A stretch of 64,000 nucleotides of DNA from Devosia sp. A8/3-2. Its GTDB lineage: Bacteria; Pseudomonadota; Alphaproteobacteria; Rhizobiales; Devosiaceae. The stretch spans positions 1,179,001 to 1,243,000 of the forward strand of contig CP104974.1 in assembly GCA_025452255.1 (NCBI GenBank). The letters are read 5' to 3'. The translations under genes were made by a program, and so were the position numbers. The notes beneath the pieces were generated by a model. It searched no databases. It was given only the letters and a program-made list of their open reading frames with translations, and was not told the DNA's origin. The first letter of the stretch is position 1; each line of letters starts with the position of its first letter. Of this stretch, positions 19,304 to 30,522 are shown piece by piece.

Positions 19304-20280
19304 CTAGTCTTGCGCCAGACGGAACACGGATTCCCGCTCGATCAGCTTGGGCACGACCATGACGCGCTGGGGCGGCAATTGGCGGCGGGTGCTGTTCATG
19401 CGTTCGAGCAGCAGGCGGAAGGCGGCTATGCCCATATCCTCGCCGGGCAGGCGAATGGTGGTGAGGGGCGGCGAGATCTGCAGGGCGGCCGCGAAGTCGC
19501 CATAGCCGATGATGGAAATATCTTGCGGCACCTTGTAGCCGAGCCGGTGCAACTCGGAGATGACATGCACGGCCAACCCGTCATGCGAGCAGAACAGGGC
19601 CGTGGGACGATCTCCCTGCTGCAGCAAGGTCTTGAAGGCCGTGGCAAAGCCTTCTTCGCCATATTGGATTTCATGCACCCGCGCCGGGGCAGCCAACATA
19701 GGCTTCGGTCAGGCCGAACAGGCGCTCCATGCGGCCGCGCAGCACGCGTGTGCCATGTACGAAGCCGACAATGCGATGGCCCTGCTCGCGCAGATATTGG
19801 CCGATGGCGCTGCCCGCTTCGTGGTCGGCGCCGGTGACTCGGTCGACCGGGTCGAGCGGCGACACCCAGCCCAGCCGCACCACCGGCTTGCGCGTACGCT
19901 GGAGCGCGAGGAGGGTTTCCTCACCATGCTGGCCGACCAGCACCATGCCCGCACTCGCCCGGGCGACATTTTCGATCTGCTCGGCGCTGCGCGTCCAATG
20001 CAGCTGCACCTCATAGCCCGATAAGGCGGCTTCGGACTGGATGCCGTTCTGCATCTGCATCCACAGTTCGCTGTTCACCGGGTCATGGTCGTGGAAGACA
20101 ATGTGGATCGCGGCGCGTGGCGCCGACCCTGCGCCCTTGAAATAGCCGAGTTCGACCGCTTTGCTTTTCACCAGCGCGCAGGTCTGTTCGCTGACGCCAC
20201 CCTTGCCGGATAGCGCATGAAACCACGAATTTGGAAATGCCCAATTGGTCGGCGATAGCCTGAAGGGTGATTTTGCTCAC
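19304..20280 (-). CDS. LacI-family regulator of the oligopeptide-type ABC/GHL6 operon
   Basis: About 325 residues. LacI helix-turn-helix at 1-25 (MSKITLQAIADQLGISKFVVS) followed, after a lost CG near 20203, by SRALSGKGGVS. The sensor domain shows IHIVFHDHDPVNSE, GLTEAMLAAPARVHE (second break near 19690), GDRPTALFCSHDGLA and ISIIGYGDFAAA. Divergent from the nine-gene operon starting at 20502, with a CCTAA/TTAGG palindrome near its start. Likely represses that operon until a sugar-like inducer appears. Confidence 0.85.
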
Positions 20281-20289
20281 GGACGCATT

Positions 20290-20305
20290 CCTAAGATTTG
20301 TTAGG
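20290..20305. promoter_or_regulatory. LacI-type operator candidate
   Basis: Inverted repeat CCTAAGATTTGTTAGG ten bases before the LacI gene start; a half site CCTAACAGG occurs at 20424-20432 nearer the ABC operon. Position between divergent regulator and operon supports an operator, although LacI sites usually have a central CG, which is absent here. Confidence 0.4.
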
Positions 20306-20501
20306 TAATACCATGCCGTTGTTTTATTGCAAGTTGCGAAAGTTGCGCTAAAAATTATAGCATAAAATCAGAATGATAGGATGATTTTATGGGGGTACGA
20401 AATTTCTGGATGAAGGTTATTGACCTAACAGGCGCAACTTTGCACGTTATCGTTATTCCAGAAAAGCGCTCGAAAAGAGCATCCGGATGAGGAGGAAAAC
20501 G

Positions 20502-22425
20502 ATGACCGGGATTTCCCGCAGAACCTTTCTGGCCGCCAGCGGTGCGGCGCTTGTCTTGCCGGCCATGCCCGCCTTCGGCCGGGCTGCAGCAAAGGAAGCG
20601 CCGGCTTTGGCCGAGGCCGTGGCAGCCGGCACTCTGCCGCCCGTGGCCGAGCGGCTGCCGCTCAACCCCATGGTGGTCGAGCCGTTCGAAGGTGTTGGCC
20701 AATATGGCGGGGATTTGCGGGCGGCTTTGGTGGGCGGTGGCTCGCTCAACATGATGCATCGCTACCGGGGCTATGAGCCGCTGGTGCGCTATACCCCTGA
20801 TTTCTGGGCGTCATCCCCAATGTCGCCGAAAGCTTCGAGGCCAGCGCAGACGCCTCGGCCTACACCTTCAAGCTGCGCGAGGGCCATAAATGGTCCGATG
20901 GCCAGCCCTTCACCACCGATGACATCATGTTCTTTTATGAAGACGTGATGCTCAACGAGGAACTGACGCCCTCCCCGCAGGGCCATCTGCGCTCGCCCAA
21001 TGGCGAGCAGGCCAAGTTCGAAAAGGTGGATGCGACCACGTTCCGCATCGTCTTCAGCCAGCCCAATGGCCTGCTGCCGCTGCACTGGCCTCGGGCCAAT
21101 GACGACCGCACCACCCGCACACCGCGCCACTATCTCGAACAGTTCCACATCAAGTACAATCCCGATGCGGACAAGATTGCCCGGGATCAGGGCATGACCG
21201 GCTGGGTGCAGCTGTTCCAGATCAAGAGCGGCATCGCCGTCGATGGCGAAATCTTCAAGAACAAGGAGATGCCGACCCTCTATGGCTGGACCGTTACCCA
21301 GCCGATCGGGGAATCCGCCGAATTCGCCATTTCCCAGCGCAATCCCTATTATTTCAAGGTCGACAGCGCGGGCAACCAGCTCCCCTATATCGATCGCATT
21401 ACCTATGCCGTGGCGGCCGACAATGAAGTGCTGCTGCTCAAGGCGCTGCAGGGCGAGATCGACCTGATCGACCAGTGGATCTGCACCCCGGCCAACCGCG
21501 CCGTACTCTATGACGGCCGGAAACCGGCCAATATGGCTTTTACACCACCACCTCGACCGAGCCCAACGAGATGGTGTTCCAGCTCAACTTGACCCACAAG
21601 GACCCGGTCAAGCGCGCTGTTCCAGAACAAGAATTTCCGCGCCGGCCTGTCCCATGCCATCGACCGGCAGGCGGTGATCGACACAGTGTTCATCGGCCGG
21701 GGCGCGCCGGCCCAGCCCTCGGTCCGCCCGGAAGACCCGCTCTACAACGAGCAATTGGCTACCCAATACACCGCCTTCGATCTGGCCAAGGCCAATGAGC
21801 TGCTCGACAGCGTCGTCCCCAACAAGGATGGCGAGGGCTATCGTCTCGACGAAAACGGCAATCGCATCACGCTGATTTTCGAGATCGATCAGGTCCGCCA
21901 GACCTTTGTCGACAGCTTCCAGCTCGTCCTGCCGATGATCCGCGCCGCCGGCATCGATGCCCAGATGCGCACCATGGACCGCTCGCTCTGGGAGGTCCGC
22001 GTCCGCCGGGCAGGGAATATGACGCCACCGTGCACAAATTCGGCGGCAATGGCGGCATCGTCGCCATTCTCGATCCGCGCTATTTCTTCCCCAATACGAC
22101 CGAGGCCATGTACGCCAAGGGCTGGCAGATCTGGTACAATGATCCGTCCTCGCCCGATGCGGTCGAGCCGCCTGCGGCCACCAAGCGCCAGTTCGAAGCC
22201 TATAACGAATTGCGCCAGACCAGCGACGCCGCCAAGCAGCAGGAGCTCATGAAGGAGATCCTGCAGATCGCCGCCGACGAATTCTACGTCTTCGGCGTCA
22301 CCCTGCCGCTCGATGGCTACGGCATCGTGTCCAATCGCCTCAAGAATGTGCAGCCCATTATGCCCAATTCACGGGGCTATCCGACCCCGGCGCCGACCAA
22401 TCCCGAGCAATATTACATCAGCTGA
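20502..22425 (+). CDS. ABC transporter substrate-binding protein, family 5 (oligopeptide/oligosaccharide type)
   Basis: Periplasmic receptor of the DppBCDF-like importer. About 641 residues. Tat-type signal (SRRTFLAASGAALVL). Family 5 pattern: HRYRGYEPLVRYTPDF, YTFKLREGHKWSDGQPFTTDDIMFFY-like block (region 115-145), and FRAGLSHAIDRQAVIDTVF. The N-terminal LPLNPMVVEPFEGVGQYGG is typical of the large family 5 proteins linked to glycoside catabolism rather than peptides. Breaks near 20810, 21537, 21607 and 22013. AGGAGGAAAACG before the ATG. First gene of a nine-gene operon and followed by a hairpin. Confidence 0.85.
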
Positions 22426-22435
22426 TCCCAGCTTG

Positions 22436-22460
22436 GCACCGGCGGCTATTCTGCCGGTGC
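22436..22460 (+). terminator. Intra-operon hairpin after the family 5 binding protein gene
   Basis: Perfect eight-base stem GCACCGGC / GCCGGTGC, nine-base loop, eleven bases after the stop. No strong T tract. Same placement as the hairpins after the other binding-protein genes. Confidence 0.6.
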
Positions 22461-22495
22461 ATCTCTCCTCACGTTAAAAATTCCGGATTGCCCCG

Positions 22496-24608
22496 ATGCT
22501 CAAGATCGAAGACAGCCCAGCTGCGTCCAGCCTGCGCACGCCCGACTGGTACAAGACAGCCACGCGCTGGACCCAGCTCACATTCGTCGAGGACGATCCG
22601 CAGCGCTATGATCCCGCCTTCTGGGTCGATGTGTTTAAGCGCACCAAATCCAACGCCATCTGCCTCTCGGCGGGCGGCTATATCGCCTATTACCCCAGCG
22701 AAATCCCGCTGCATTATGTCTCCAAATTCATCGGCGATACCGATCCCTTCGGCACCACGGTGGCCGAAGCGCGCAAGCTCGACATGCATGTCATGGCGCG
22801 CGTTGATCCGCACGCTATCCACGCTGATGCTGCCGAGGCGCATCCAGAATGGGTCTCGCTGACCGTTGATCGGCAGCCGCGCGAACACTGGGCCATGCCC
22901 GGCATTTTCGTCACCTGCGCCTATTCGAGCTACAATTTCGACTTCATGACCAAGGTTATCGTCGAGATCGCTGAAAAATACGATATCGACGCGCTGTTCG
23001 GCAATCGCTGGCAGGGGCACGGCGTCTGCTATTGCAAGGCCTGCGAAGACAATTTCCGCGCCGCCAGCGGGCATGATCTGCCCGAAACCAGCACCGCTTC
23101 GGACCCTGTCTGGCAGGCTCGGGCCGCTGGCGCCGCACCACGCTGACCAAGCTCGTCGCCCATTGGGACAATGCGGTCAAGAAGGTGCGCCCGCATGCCA
23201 GCTTCATTCCCAATATGAGCGGCTCCTCGCTCATGGAATTTGACCTCTCGGTCATCAAGAAGCACTGCCCGATCCTGTTCGTCGATCATCAGGGCCGCCG
23301 CAATGTCGAGCCCGCACTCGGTCGGCTGGCCGCAATGGCAAGCGCATCCGCGCCACCTTCCGCGATCGTCCCGTCGGCCTGATCACCTCCATCGGCCCCG
23401 AGGAAATCCCGCGCTGGAAGGATTCGGTGCAGACCGGCCCCGAAATCGAGCAATGGGTGCATGCCGGCATCACCCGGGGGCTCTTCCCCGGTTCACCAAG
23501 TTCAATGCCTGCATTCCCGACGACCGCTGGGTGCAGCCGGTCGCCAATGCCTTCAACCTGCATGCGGCGGTCGAGCCGGTGATCGGCTCCATGCTGCCAT
23601 CGGCCGAGATTGCTATCATCGATCCCGCGACGACTTTGCGCCATTGGGACCCCGACAAGCGCCATCTGGCTGAGCTCAATGATCTGGGCTTTTACCATGC
23701 CCCGGTCGAGGCCCGGCTGCCCTTTGAATTCCTGTCCGACCAGATCATGACGGCCGAAACGCTGAGCCGCTACAAGCTCGTCATCCCGGCCAATGCCACC
23801 TATCTCTCCGATGCCCAATGCCGGGCGATCAGCGATTTTGTCGCCGCCGGGGGCAGTGTGGTCGCCGCCCACCAGACCTCGCTCTACGACGAAAAAGGCG
23901 CCGCCCGCACTCGATTTCGGCTCGGCCGATGTGTTCGGCGTCAGCATGAAAAGCCCGCCCCGTTCTGGCGTGCGCAATTCCTACGTCGCCCTCAATGGCA
24001 CACATCCGATCAACCAAGGCTATGACGGCGCCCAGCGTATTATCGGCGGCACCGAAGTCGTGGACGTCGCGCCCACCAAAGAGGTCGAACTGCCCTTCCT
24101 CGCTATCCCCGATTTCCCCGACCTGCCCATGGAAGAAGTCTATCCGCGCCTTCCCCGCAAGGCGTCAGTGTCGCCGCCCGCACCACCGAAGCCGGCGGGC
24201 GCGTGGTCTATATCCCCTGGAATATCGGGGAAGTATTCTGGACCTATATGGCGCCCGATCAGGGTCGCCTGATCGCCAATGCCGTCAAATGGGCGCTGGG
24301 CAAACGGCCCGAAATCGAGGTCACCGGCCGCGGCGTCTTCGATGTGGGCCTGCATAGCGACGACAAGGGCCGGGCACTGTGCCTGCTCAACCTGACCAAT
24401 CCCATGATGATGAAGGGGCCCCTGCGCGACACACGGCCGGTCGGCCCCGCTCACCGTAGCCCTCGAAATCCCCCGGGGCAAAACCGTCAAATCCGCCCGC
24501 CTGCTGGTCAGCGGCGAGACCGTGCCGTTCGAAATCTCCGGCGACCGCGCCACGCTCAGCGTGCCCGATATCGAGACCATGGAGGTGGTCCATCTGAGCT
24601 GGGAATAG
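22496..24608 (+). CDS. GHL6-like glycoside hydrolase with beta-galactosidase trimerisation-like domain
   Basis: About 705 residues, no signal peptide, so it acts inside the cell on an imported glycoside. N-terminal TIM barrel of the hypothetical glycosyl hydrolase 6 type: RYDPAFWVDVFKRTKSNAIC, GGYIAYYPSEIPLHY, HVMARVDPHAIH, FGNRWQGHGVCYCKACEDNF. Middle part resembles the GH42 trimerisation/GATase-like domain (YKLVIPANATYLSDAQCRAI, FVAAGGSVVA). C-terminal Ig-like strands (VALEIPRGKTVKSARLLVSG). Six breaks (near 23128, 23340, 23493, 23906, 24145 and 24440). Catalytic residues and substrate are not established for this family. Confidence 0.72.
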
Positions 24609-24679
24609 AGGGAACCACAGACCGCCGGCCCGACGCTCACCCCGCCGGGCCACCCCGCAAAGCCGAACGAGGAGCGGCA

Positions 24680-25666
24680 ATGCTGAATTACATACTCAAG
24701 CGCTCGGTCTACATGATCCCGACCCTGTTCGGCATGTCGATCATTTCGTTCGCCATCATCCAGCTGCCGCCGGGCGATTACCTCACCTCGCTGATGTCGA
24801 CGCTTGCCGATGGCGGCGCGCCGATCGATGCGGCAACGGTGGAGCGCCTGCGCTCCCAATATGGGCTCGATCAGCCCGTCTGGGTGCAATATGGCAAGTG
24901 GATGCTGGGCATCCTGACGCGCAGCGATTTCGGCTTTTCCTTTGAATGGAACCAGCCGGTCTCCGAGATCATCTGGTCGCGCATGGGGTCGACCACGGCC
25001 ATTTCCTTCGCCGCGCTGCTGCTGGTCTGGGGCGTGTCCCTGCCCATCGGCATCTATTCGGCCGTGCGCCGCAATTCATTGGGCGATCACGTCTTCACCT
25101 TTCTGGGCTTCATTGGCTCGGCCGTGCCCAATTTCATCCTGGCGCTGACGCTGATGTATGTCTCCTTCCGCGTCTTCGGCCAATCAGTGGGCGGTCTGTT
25201 CTCGCCCGAATATGTCGAGGCGCCTTGGAGCTGGGGCAAGGTGTGGGACCTCATCATGCATTTGTGGATTCCGATCCTGGTCATCGGCCTGTCCGGCACG
25301 GCATCGATGATCCGCATCCTGCGCGCCAATCTCACCGATGAGCTGTCAAAACCCTATGTCACGACCGCCCGTGCCAAGGGCCTGCCCGAATACAAGGTCA
25401 TCGTGAAATACCCGGTGCGGATTGCGCTCAATCCGTTCATTTCGGCCATTGGCTGGGTGCTGCCCGAGCTGGTCTCCGGCGTCACCATCACCGCCATCGT
25501 GCTCAATCTGCCGACCGCCGGCCCGCTGCTGCTTCGGGCTCTCGTCGCGCAAGACATGTATCTCGCGGGCAGTTTCATCCTGCTGTTGAGCGTGCTGACC
25601 ACAGTGGGGATGCTCATTTCCGACATCCTGCTGGCGCTGCTCGATCCGCGCATCCGGTATAATTGA
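24680..25666 (+). CDS. ABC transporter permease, DppB/OppB type
   Basis: First membrane subunit of the family 5 importer. 328 residues, intact. N-terminus MLNYILKRSVYMIPTLFGMS is typical DppB; the EAA-type loop is YVTTARAKGLPEYKVIVKYPVRIALNPF; ends LLALLDPRIRYN. GGAG precedes the ATG. Starts 71 bases after the GHL6 gene, and the partner permease follows after 9 bases. Confidence 0.92.
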   Translation: MLNYILKRSVYMIPTLFGMSIISFAIIQLPPGDYLTSLMSTLADGGAPIDAATVERLRSQYGLDQPVWVQYGKWMLGILTRSDFGFSFEWNQPVSEIIWSRMGSTTAISFAALLLVWGVSLPIGIYSAVRRNSLGDHVFTFLGFIGSAVPNFILALTLMYVSFRVFGQSVGGLFSPEYVEAPWSWGKVWDLIMHLWIPILVIGLSGTASMIRILRANLTDELSKPYVTTARAKGLPEYKVIVKYPVRIALNPFISAIGWVLPELVSGVTITAIVLNLPTAGPLLLRALVAQDMYLAGSFILLLSVLTTVGMLISDILLALLDPRIRYN

Positions 25667-25675
25667 GGTGATGGA

Positions 25676-26841
25676 ATGACCATTTCTCCCGCCCTCGACG
25701 CCAAGCTTGCCGAAGATGGCCCCGCCATTTCCGGCCTCAAGCCCGGCATGGATCCCATTTCCGATGCCGCCGCCGGCCAATGGACGCTGATCTGGCGCAA
25801 ATTCCTCGGCCAGAAGGTGGCACTGTTCTGCGGCGGGGTTATCTTGGCGCTTTATCTCATCGGCGCCTTTGCCGAATTTCTGGCGCCGGGCCTGCCCGAC
25901 ACCAGCCGCGCGCAATACACTTACGCGCCGCCGCAAAGCATTGGCCTCTTCACCCCCGATGGCCAATTCCAGCTGCATGTGAAGGGCTATACAATCGCCA
26001 TCGACAAGGCGGCCCTGCGCCGCACTTTCGTGGTCGATGAGAATGTCATCGTCCCCGTCGGCCTCTTCGTCGAAGGCCCGGCCTACAAGTTCTGGGGCCT
26101 GTTCGACTCCAACCGGCATCTCATTGGTCCGCTCGATCCCAGCCAGACCATGTATCTGCTCGGCGCCGACCGCCTCGGCCGGGACCTGCTCAGCCGGCTG
26201 ATCTATGGCACGCGCATTTCCATGTCGATTGGCCTCATCGGGGTGTGCATGTCGCTGTTCCTCGGCGTCGTGCTCGGCTCCATCTCGGGCTATTTCGGTG
26301 GCTGGGTCGATACCGTCATCCAGCGCGTGATCGAAGTGGTCAGCGCCATGCCCACCATTCCGCTCTGGCTCGGGCTGGCCGCCGCCATCCCGCTGACACG
26401 GTCACCCATCAACGTCTATTTCGTCATTACCATCATCGTCTCCCTGCTGGGCTGGACGGGTCTGGCGCGCGAAGTGCGGGGGCGCTTCTTCTCCCTCCGC
26501 AACGAGGACTTTGTAACCGCCGCCAAGCTCGATGGCTCCTCGGAACGCCGTGTCATCTTCCGCCACATCCTGCCGTCGCTGACCAGCCATATCCCGGCCG
26601 TGGTGACACTGGCCGTGCCCTCAATGATCATTGCCGAAACCTCGCTCTCCTTCCTCGGCGTCGGCCTCAAGGCACCGGTGGTCAGTTGGGGTGTGCTGCT
26701 ACAGGACGCGCAGAATATCCGCTCCATTTCCACTGCCCCCGGCTGCTCATCTGGCCCAGCCTTGCCGTGGTGATCGCGGTGCTGTCCTTCAACTTCTTCG
26801 GCGATGGCCTGCGCGATGCTGCCGATCCCTATGAAACCTGA
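25676..26841 (+). CDS. ABC transporter permease, DppC/OppC type
   Basis: Second membrane subunit, about 388 residues, longer than usual because of a 110-residue periplasmic insertion between helices 1 and 2 (PDGQFQLHVKGYTIAIDKAA), a feature of this oligosaccharide-linked subgroup. The core reads YLLGADRLGRDLLSRLIYGTRIS, EAA loop FVTAAKLDGSSERRVIFRHILP, and the C-terminus LSFNFFGDGLRDAADPYET. One break near 26742 (CCTGG reduced to CCGG) before WLLIWPSLAVV. Between dppB-like and the double ATPase. Confidence 0.9.
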
Positions 26842-26851
26842 GGAGCAAAAT

Positions 26852-28546
26852 ATGGAAAAACCAGTCCTCAGTGTTGAAAACCTGTCGCTCGATTTTCACC
26901 TGCGCACCCATATCCTGCACGCCGTGCGCGATGTCAGTTTCGAACTGCACCGTGGCCGCACCCTCGCCACGGTCGGCGAAAGCGGTTCGGGCAAGTCCGT
27001 CACCGCCCGCTCGCTCATGCGCATTGTCGATCGGCCCGGCATCATGGTCGGCGGCAAGATCATCCTGCGCACCGAGGGCCGCGAGGTCGATCTGGCGCAA
27101 CTGGCCTCCAATAGCGCCGAAGTGCGCGCCGTGCGCGGGGCTCGTATCGGCCTGATCTTTCAGGAACCGATGTCCTCACTCTCGCCGGTCCACACCATCG
27201 GCAGCCAGATCGACGAGGTGCTGCACCTGCATGCCGGGCTCGACAAACGCGCCGCCCGCGCCCGCACCGTCGAATTGCTGGGCCGAGTCGAAATTCCCAA
27301 TCCGGCCGAAATGGCGGATCGCTACACGTTCGAATTCTCCGGCGGCATGCGCCAGCGCGCCATGATCGCCATGGCCCCGGCTTGCAATCCCGATATCCTG
27401 ATCGCCGACGAGCCGACCACGGCGCTCGATGTCACCACCCGGGCCGAAATCCTCGATCTCATCAAGCGCCTGCAGACCGAACGCGGCATGGCCATGCTGC
27501 TCATCACCCACGATATGGGCGTGGTGGCCGAAGTCGCCGACGATGTCGCCGTCATGCGTTTCGGCCGCATCGTGGAAACCGGCAGCGTCGACGACATCTT
27601 CCACGCCCCCGAGCACCCCTATACGCAGCGCTTGCTCGCCTCGACCCTCAAGCTCGAACAACCCGCCGATGCCCGCGCCGCAGCATTGGTCACACCGCAA
27701 CCCATTCTGACGGTCAAAGGCCTCACCAAGGTCTATGGCGGCGCCAAGGGCTTCCTCGGCACCGGGAAGTTTGCCCTCAAGGCGGTAGACGATGTCAGCC
27801 TCGTCCTCCATGCCGGCGAAAATCTTGGGGTGGTTGGGGAATCCGGCTCCGGCAAGACCACGCTGGGCCGTCTCATCTTGCGCATTGTCGAACCCACTGC
27901 CGGCCGGTGCTCTACCGCCAGAAGGACGGCAAGGAGATCGACGTCACCGCGCTCTCCAAATCGGACCTGCGCAAATTCCACGCCGATGTCCGCCTGATCT
28001 TCCGGGACCCCTTTGCCTCGCTCAATCCGCGCATGACCATCCGCCAGATCATCGGCGATCCCACGGTCGTCGAAGGCAAACTCAGCGGCAAGCAGATCGA
28101 AGAAAAGGTCGCCGAACTTCTCCGGCTCGTCGGTCTCTCGCCCGACGTCATGGAGCGCTACCCGCACGCCTTCTCCGGTGGCCAGCGCCAGCAAATCGGC
28201 ATTGCCCGCGCTTTGGCGCTCGATCCGCGCATCATCATTGCCGATGAAGCCACCTCCGCGCTCGACGTTTCCATCCGCAGTCAGATTTTGGACCTGCTGC
28301 TGGAAATCCAGAGGCGGCTCGATCTCTCCTTTATCTTCATCTCGCACGACATCTCCGTGGTCCGCTATTTCTGCGACCGCGTCGCCGTCATGCATCGCGG
28401 CAAACTGGTCGAGGTCGGCCCCGCTGAAAAGATCTGCACCGCCCCCGATGCCGACTATACCCGCGCTGATTTCGGCCGTGCCCAATCCAGATCCGCGCCA
28501 CAAGCGCATGTTGCACCGAACACGCCTTTCCGCTCTCTCAATGTGA
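26852..28546 (+). CDS. Fused double ABC ATPase (DppD-DppF type)
   Basis: Both nucleotide-binding domains of the importer in one chain of about 564 residues, as in GsiA. Domain 1: Walker A GESGSGKS near residue 45, signature [10 protein letters not shown], Walker [20 protein letters not shown]. Domain 2: [45 protein letters not shown]. Breaks near 27906 and 28467 (lost CG in a CGCGCG run). With the second corrected the protein ends [13 protein letters not shown]...ALSM at 28546, where a normal ATPase terminates. Confidence 0.88.
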
Positions 28547-28562
28547 ACAGTCTGCTAACCAA

Positions 28563-29595
28563 ATGACACTTAATCAGCGTGCCGTGCTCACCGGTGCCGG
28601 CGCCATGAGCCGCAAGTGGCTCGAGGCCATCAAGACCGTGGGCGGCGTCGAAATTGTCGGCATTGTCGACATCAATCCGGCCAATGCCGAGGCCCGCGCC
28701 GCCGAACAGAACATTAATCCGCAGATCGGCACCGACCTCAAGGCGATGTTGGATAAACTCTCTCCCGAGATCGTTCTCGACGTTGCTATTCCCGCCGTCC
28801 GCCACGAGATCGTTTCCACCGCCACGGCCGCCGGCGCTCATGTGCTCTCGGAAAAGCCGATGGCGGAAACCCTTGAACAAGCTCGCGATTTAGTTGTTCG
28901 CGCCGAAGCCGCCGGCCGGCTCCACGTCGTCATCCAGAACCGCCGCTACCTCGCCCAACTCCGCCGTATCCGCCGCCTCGTCGCCTCCGGCGCCATCAGG
29001 GAAATCACCGGCGTGCATTGCGATTTCTTCCTCGATCCGCATTTCGGCGGCTTCCGCGAACAGATGGCTCACGTCCTGTTGCTCGACATGGCCGTCCACA
29101 CCTTCGACGCCGCCCGCTTCGTCATCGATGACGCTGCCACATCAGTCTATGCCGAAGAGTGGAACCCCGCCGGCTCGTGGTACAGAGCGCGACGCTTCGG
29201 CCTTTGCCAGTTTCCGATTTTCACAAGGTGCCGTAATGACTTACCGTGGATCTCGGGCGGCTCCCGGCTTCCGCACCTCTCGGGAAAGCGCACGGCGCAT
29301 CACCGGCACCGAGGGCTCCATCCTCTGGGACGGCGCCGACGACATCCGTGCCGAACGCTCGCTTCCTCACGTCGCAGGCAAGCTACTCCCCAATACGCAA
29401 GCCATTGAAATTCCAGCGCTAAGCCCCGCCGACCGCATCGGCGGCCACCTCGGCGTCATCACCGATTTCATCGCCGCCACCCGTGGCGGTCCCGTGCCCG
29501 AAACCGTCGGACGCGAAAACATCAAAAGTCTTGCCATGGTCCTCGGCGCTATCGACAGCGTCGGGCAGGGCAGGCGCGTTGAGATTGTAATTTAG
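28563..29595 (+). CDS. Gfo/Idh/MocA-family NAD(P)-dependent sugar oxidoreductase
   Basis: About 344 residues. Rossmann N-terminus VLTGAGAMSRKWLEAIK, the family EKP motif in VLSEKPMAETLEQA (catalytic-site Lys), and a C-terminal sheet domain with HVLLLDMAVHTFDAAR, whose Asp and His match the conserved active-site pair. One break near 29184 (an extra A in ACGAG). The substrate may be the imported glycoside, oxidised at C3 of the sugar as in other Gfo/Idh plus sugar-isomerase pairs; that is inference. Follows the transporter ATPase after 16 bases. Confidence 0.85.
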
Positions 29596-29605
29596 GAGAT
29601 ATTTC

Positions 29606-30519
29606 ATGGCATTAGACCCCAAGGCCATCCGCATCGGCACCATGATCCGCGGCCACGAACCCGACCCCGTCGGCTATCTCGAAAGATACTGCCGCACGGC
29701 TTTGAAAGCATCGAGCCCTATTTCTGGCAGACCGTGAACAAGGACCTCCCCGAGCTGGCCAAGCGTCTCAAGGACGTCATCGGCGACCGCGACGTGACTA
29801 TATCGACGCTGGGCATGTTCGGTAACCCCTTGGAAGAACAGCCAAAAGACATCGAGACCCTGCGCGGTTGGGAAGCGCTGATCGACAATGCGCACCACTT
29901 TGGCGCTACCTGCGTCGCCGGCTTTACCGGCCGCATCCGCAATCGCCCGCTCCCCGAAAGCCTGCCGCAATTCAAGAAGGTCTGGTCTGAACTTGCCAAG
30001 CGCGCCGCAGACAAGGGCGTAAAGATCGCCTTTGAAAACTGCGCCATGCGCGGCAATTGGGAGACCGGCGACTGGAACATCGCCCATAATCCCGACGCTC
30101 GGGAAATGATGTTCAACGAGGTGCCGGAAGACAATCTCGGGCTCGAATGGGAGCCCTGCCATCAGATGGTCTATCTCATTGATCCCATTCCTCAAATCCG
30201 AAAGTGGGCGCACAAGTTCTTCCATGTCCACGGCAAGGACGCGACCATTCGCTGGGATGTGATCAAGTCACAGGGCTATGGCGGCAAGGAGAAAGCCGTG
30301 TGGATGCGCACGCCGGGCTTTGGCGATACCAATTGGACCGACGTCATTTCCGAATTGCGCTCGGCCGGCTGGTCCGGTTCGATCGATATCGAGGGCTGGC
30401 ACGATCCGGTCTATCGCGAAGAGCTTGAAATGGTGGGACAAGTGCAGGGCCTGAACTATCTCAAGGCCTGCCGTGGCGGTGATTTCACCGCCTATCCCGG
30501 CCCGCTCAAGGGAGCCTGA
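29606..30519 (+). CDS. Sugar phosphate isomerase/epimerase-like TIM barrel (AP endonuclease 2 fold)
   Basis: About 304 residues. Xylose-isomerase-like barrel with metal-ligand blocks KIAFENCAMRGNW (Glu), LGLEWEPCHQ (Glu/Asp position and His), FFHVHGKDA (His) and SIDIEGWHDP (Glu). One lost A near 29685 between YLE and ILPHGFESIEP. TAGGAGATATTTC precedes the ATG. Members next to Gfo/Idh enzymes act as isomerases, epimerases or 3-keto-glycoside lyases; which one applies here cannot be told. Ten bases after the Gfo/Idh gene, so the two are probably sequential enzymes. Confidence 0.85.
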
Positions 30520-30522
30520 TCC

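Noticed and set aside
20281..20501. Riboswitch in the leader of the family 5 ABC operon
   Set aside because: AT-rich and able to form weak hairpins, but no conserved riboswitch core could be recognised; a LacI operator explains the region better.
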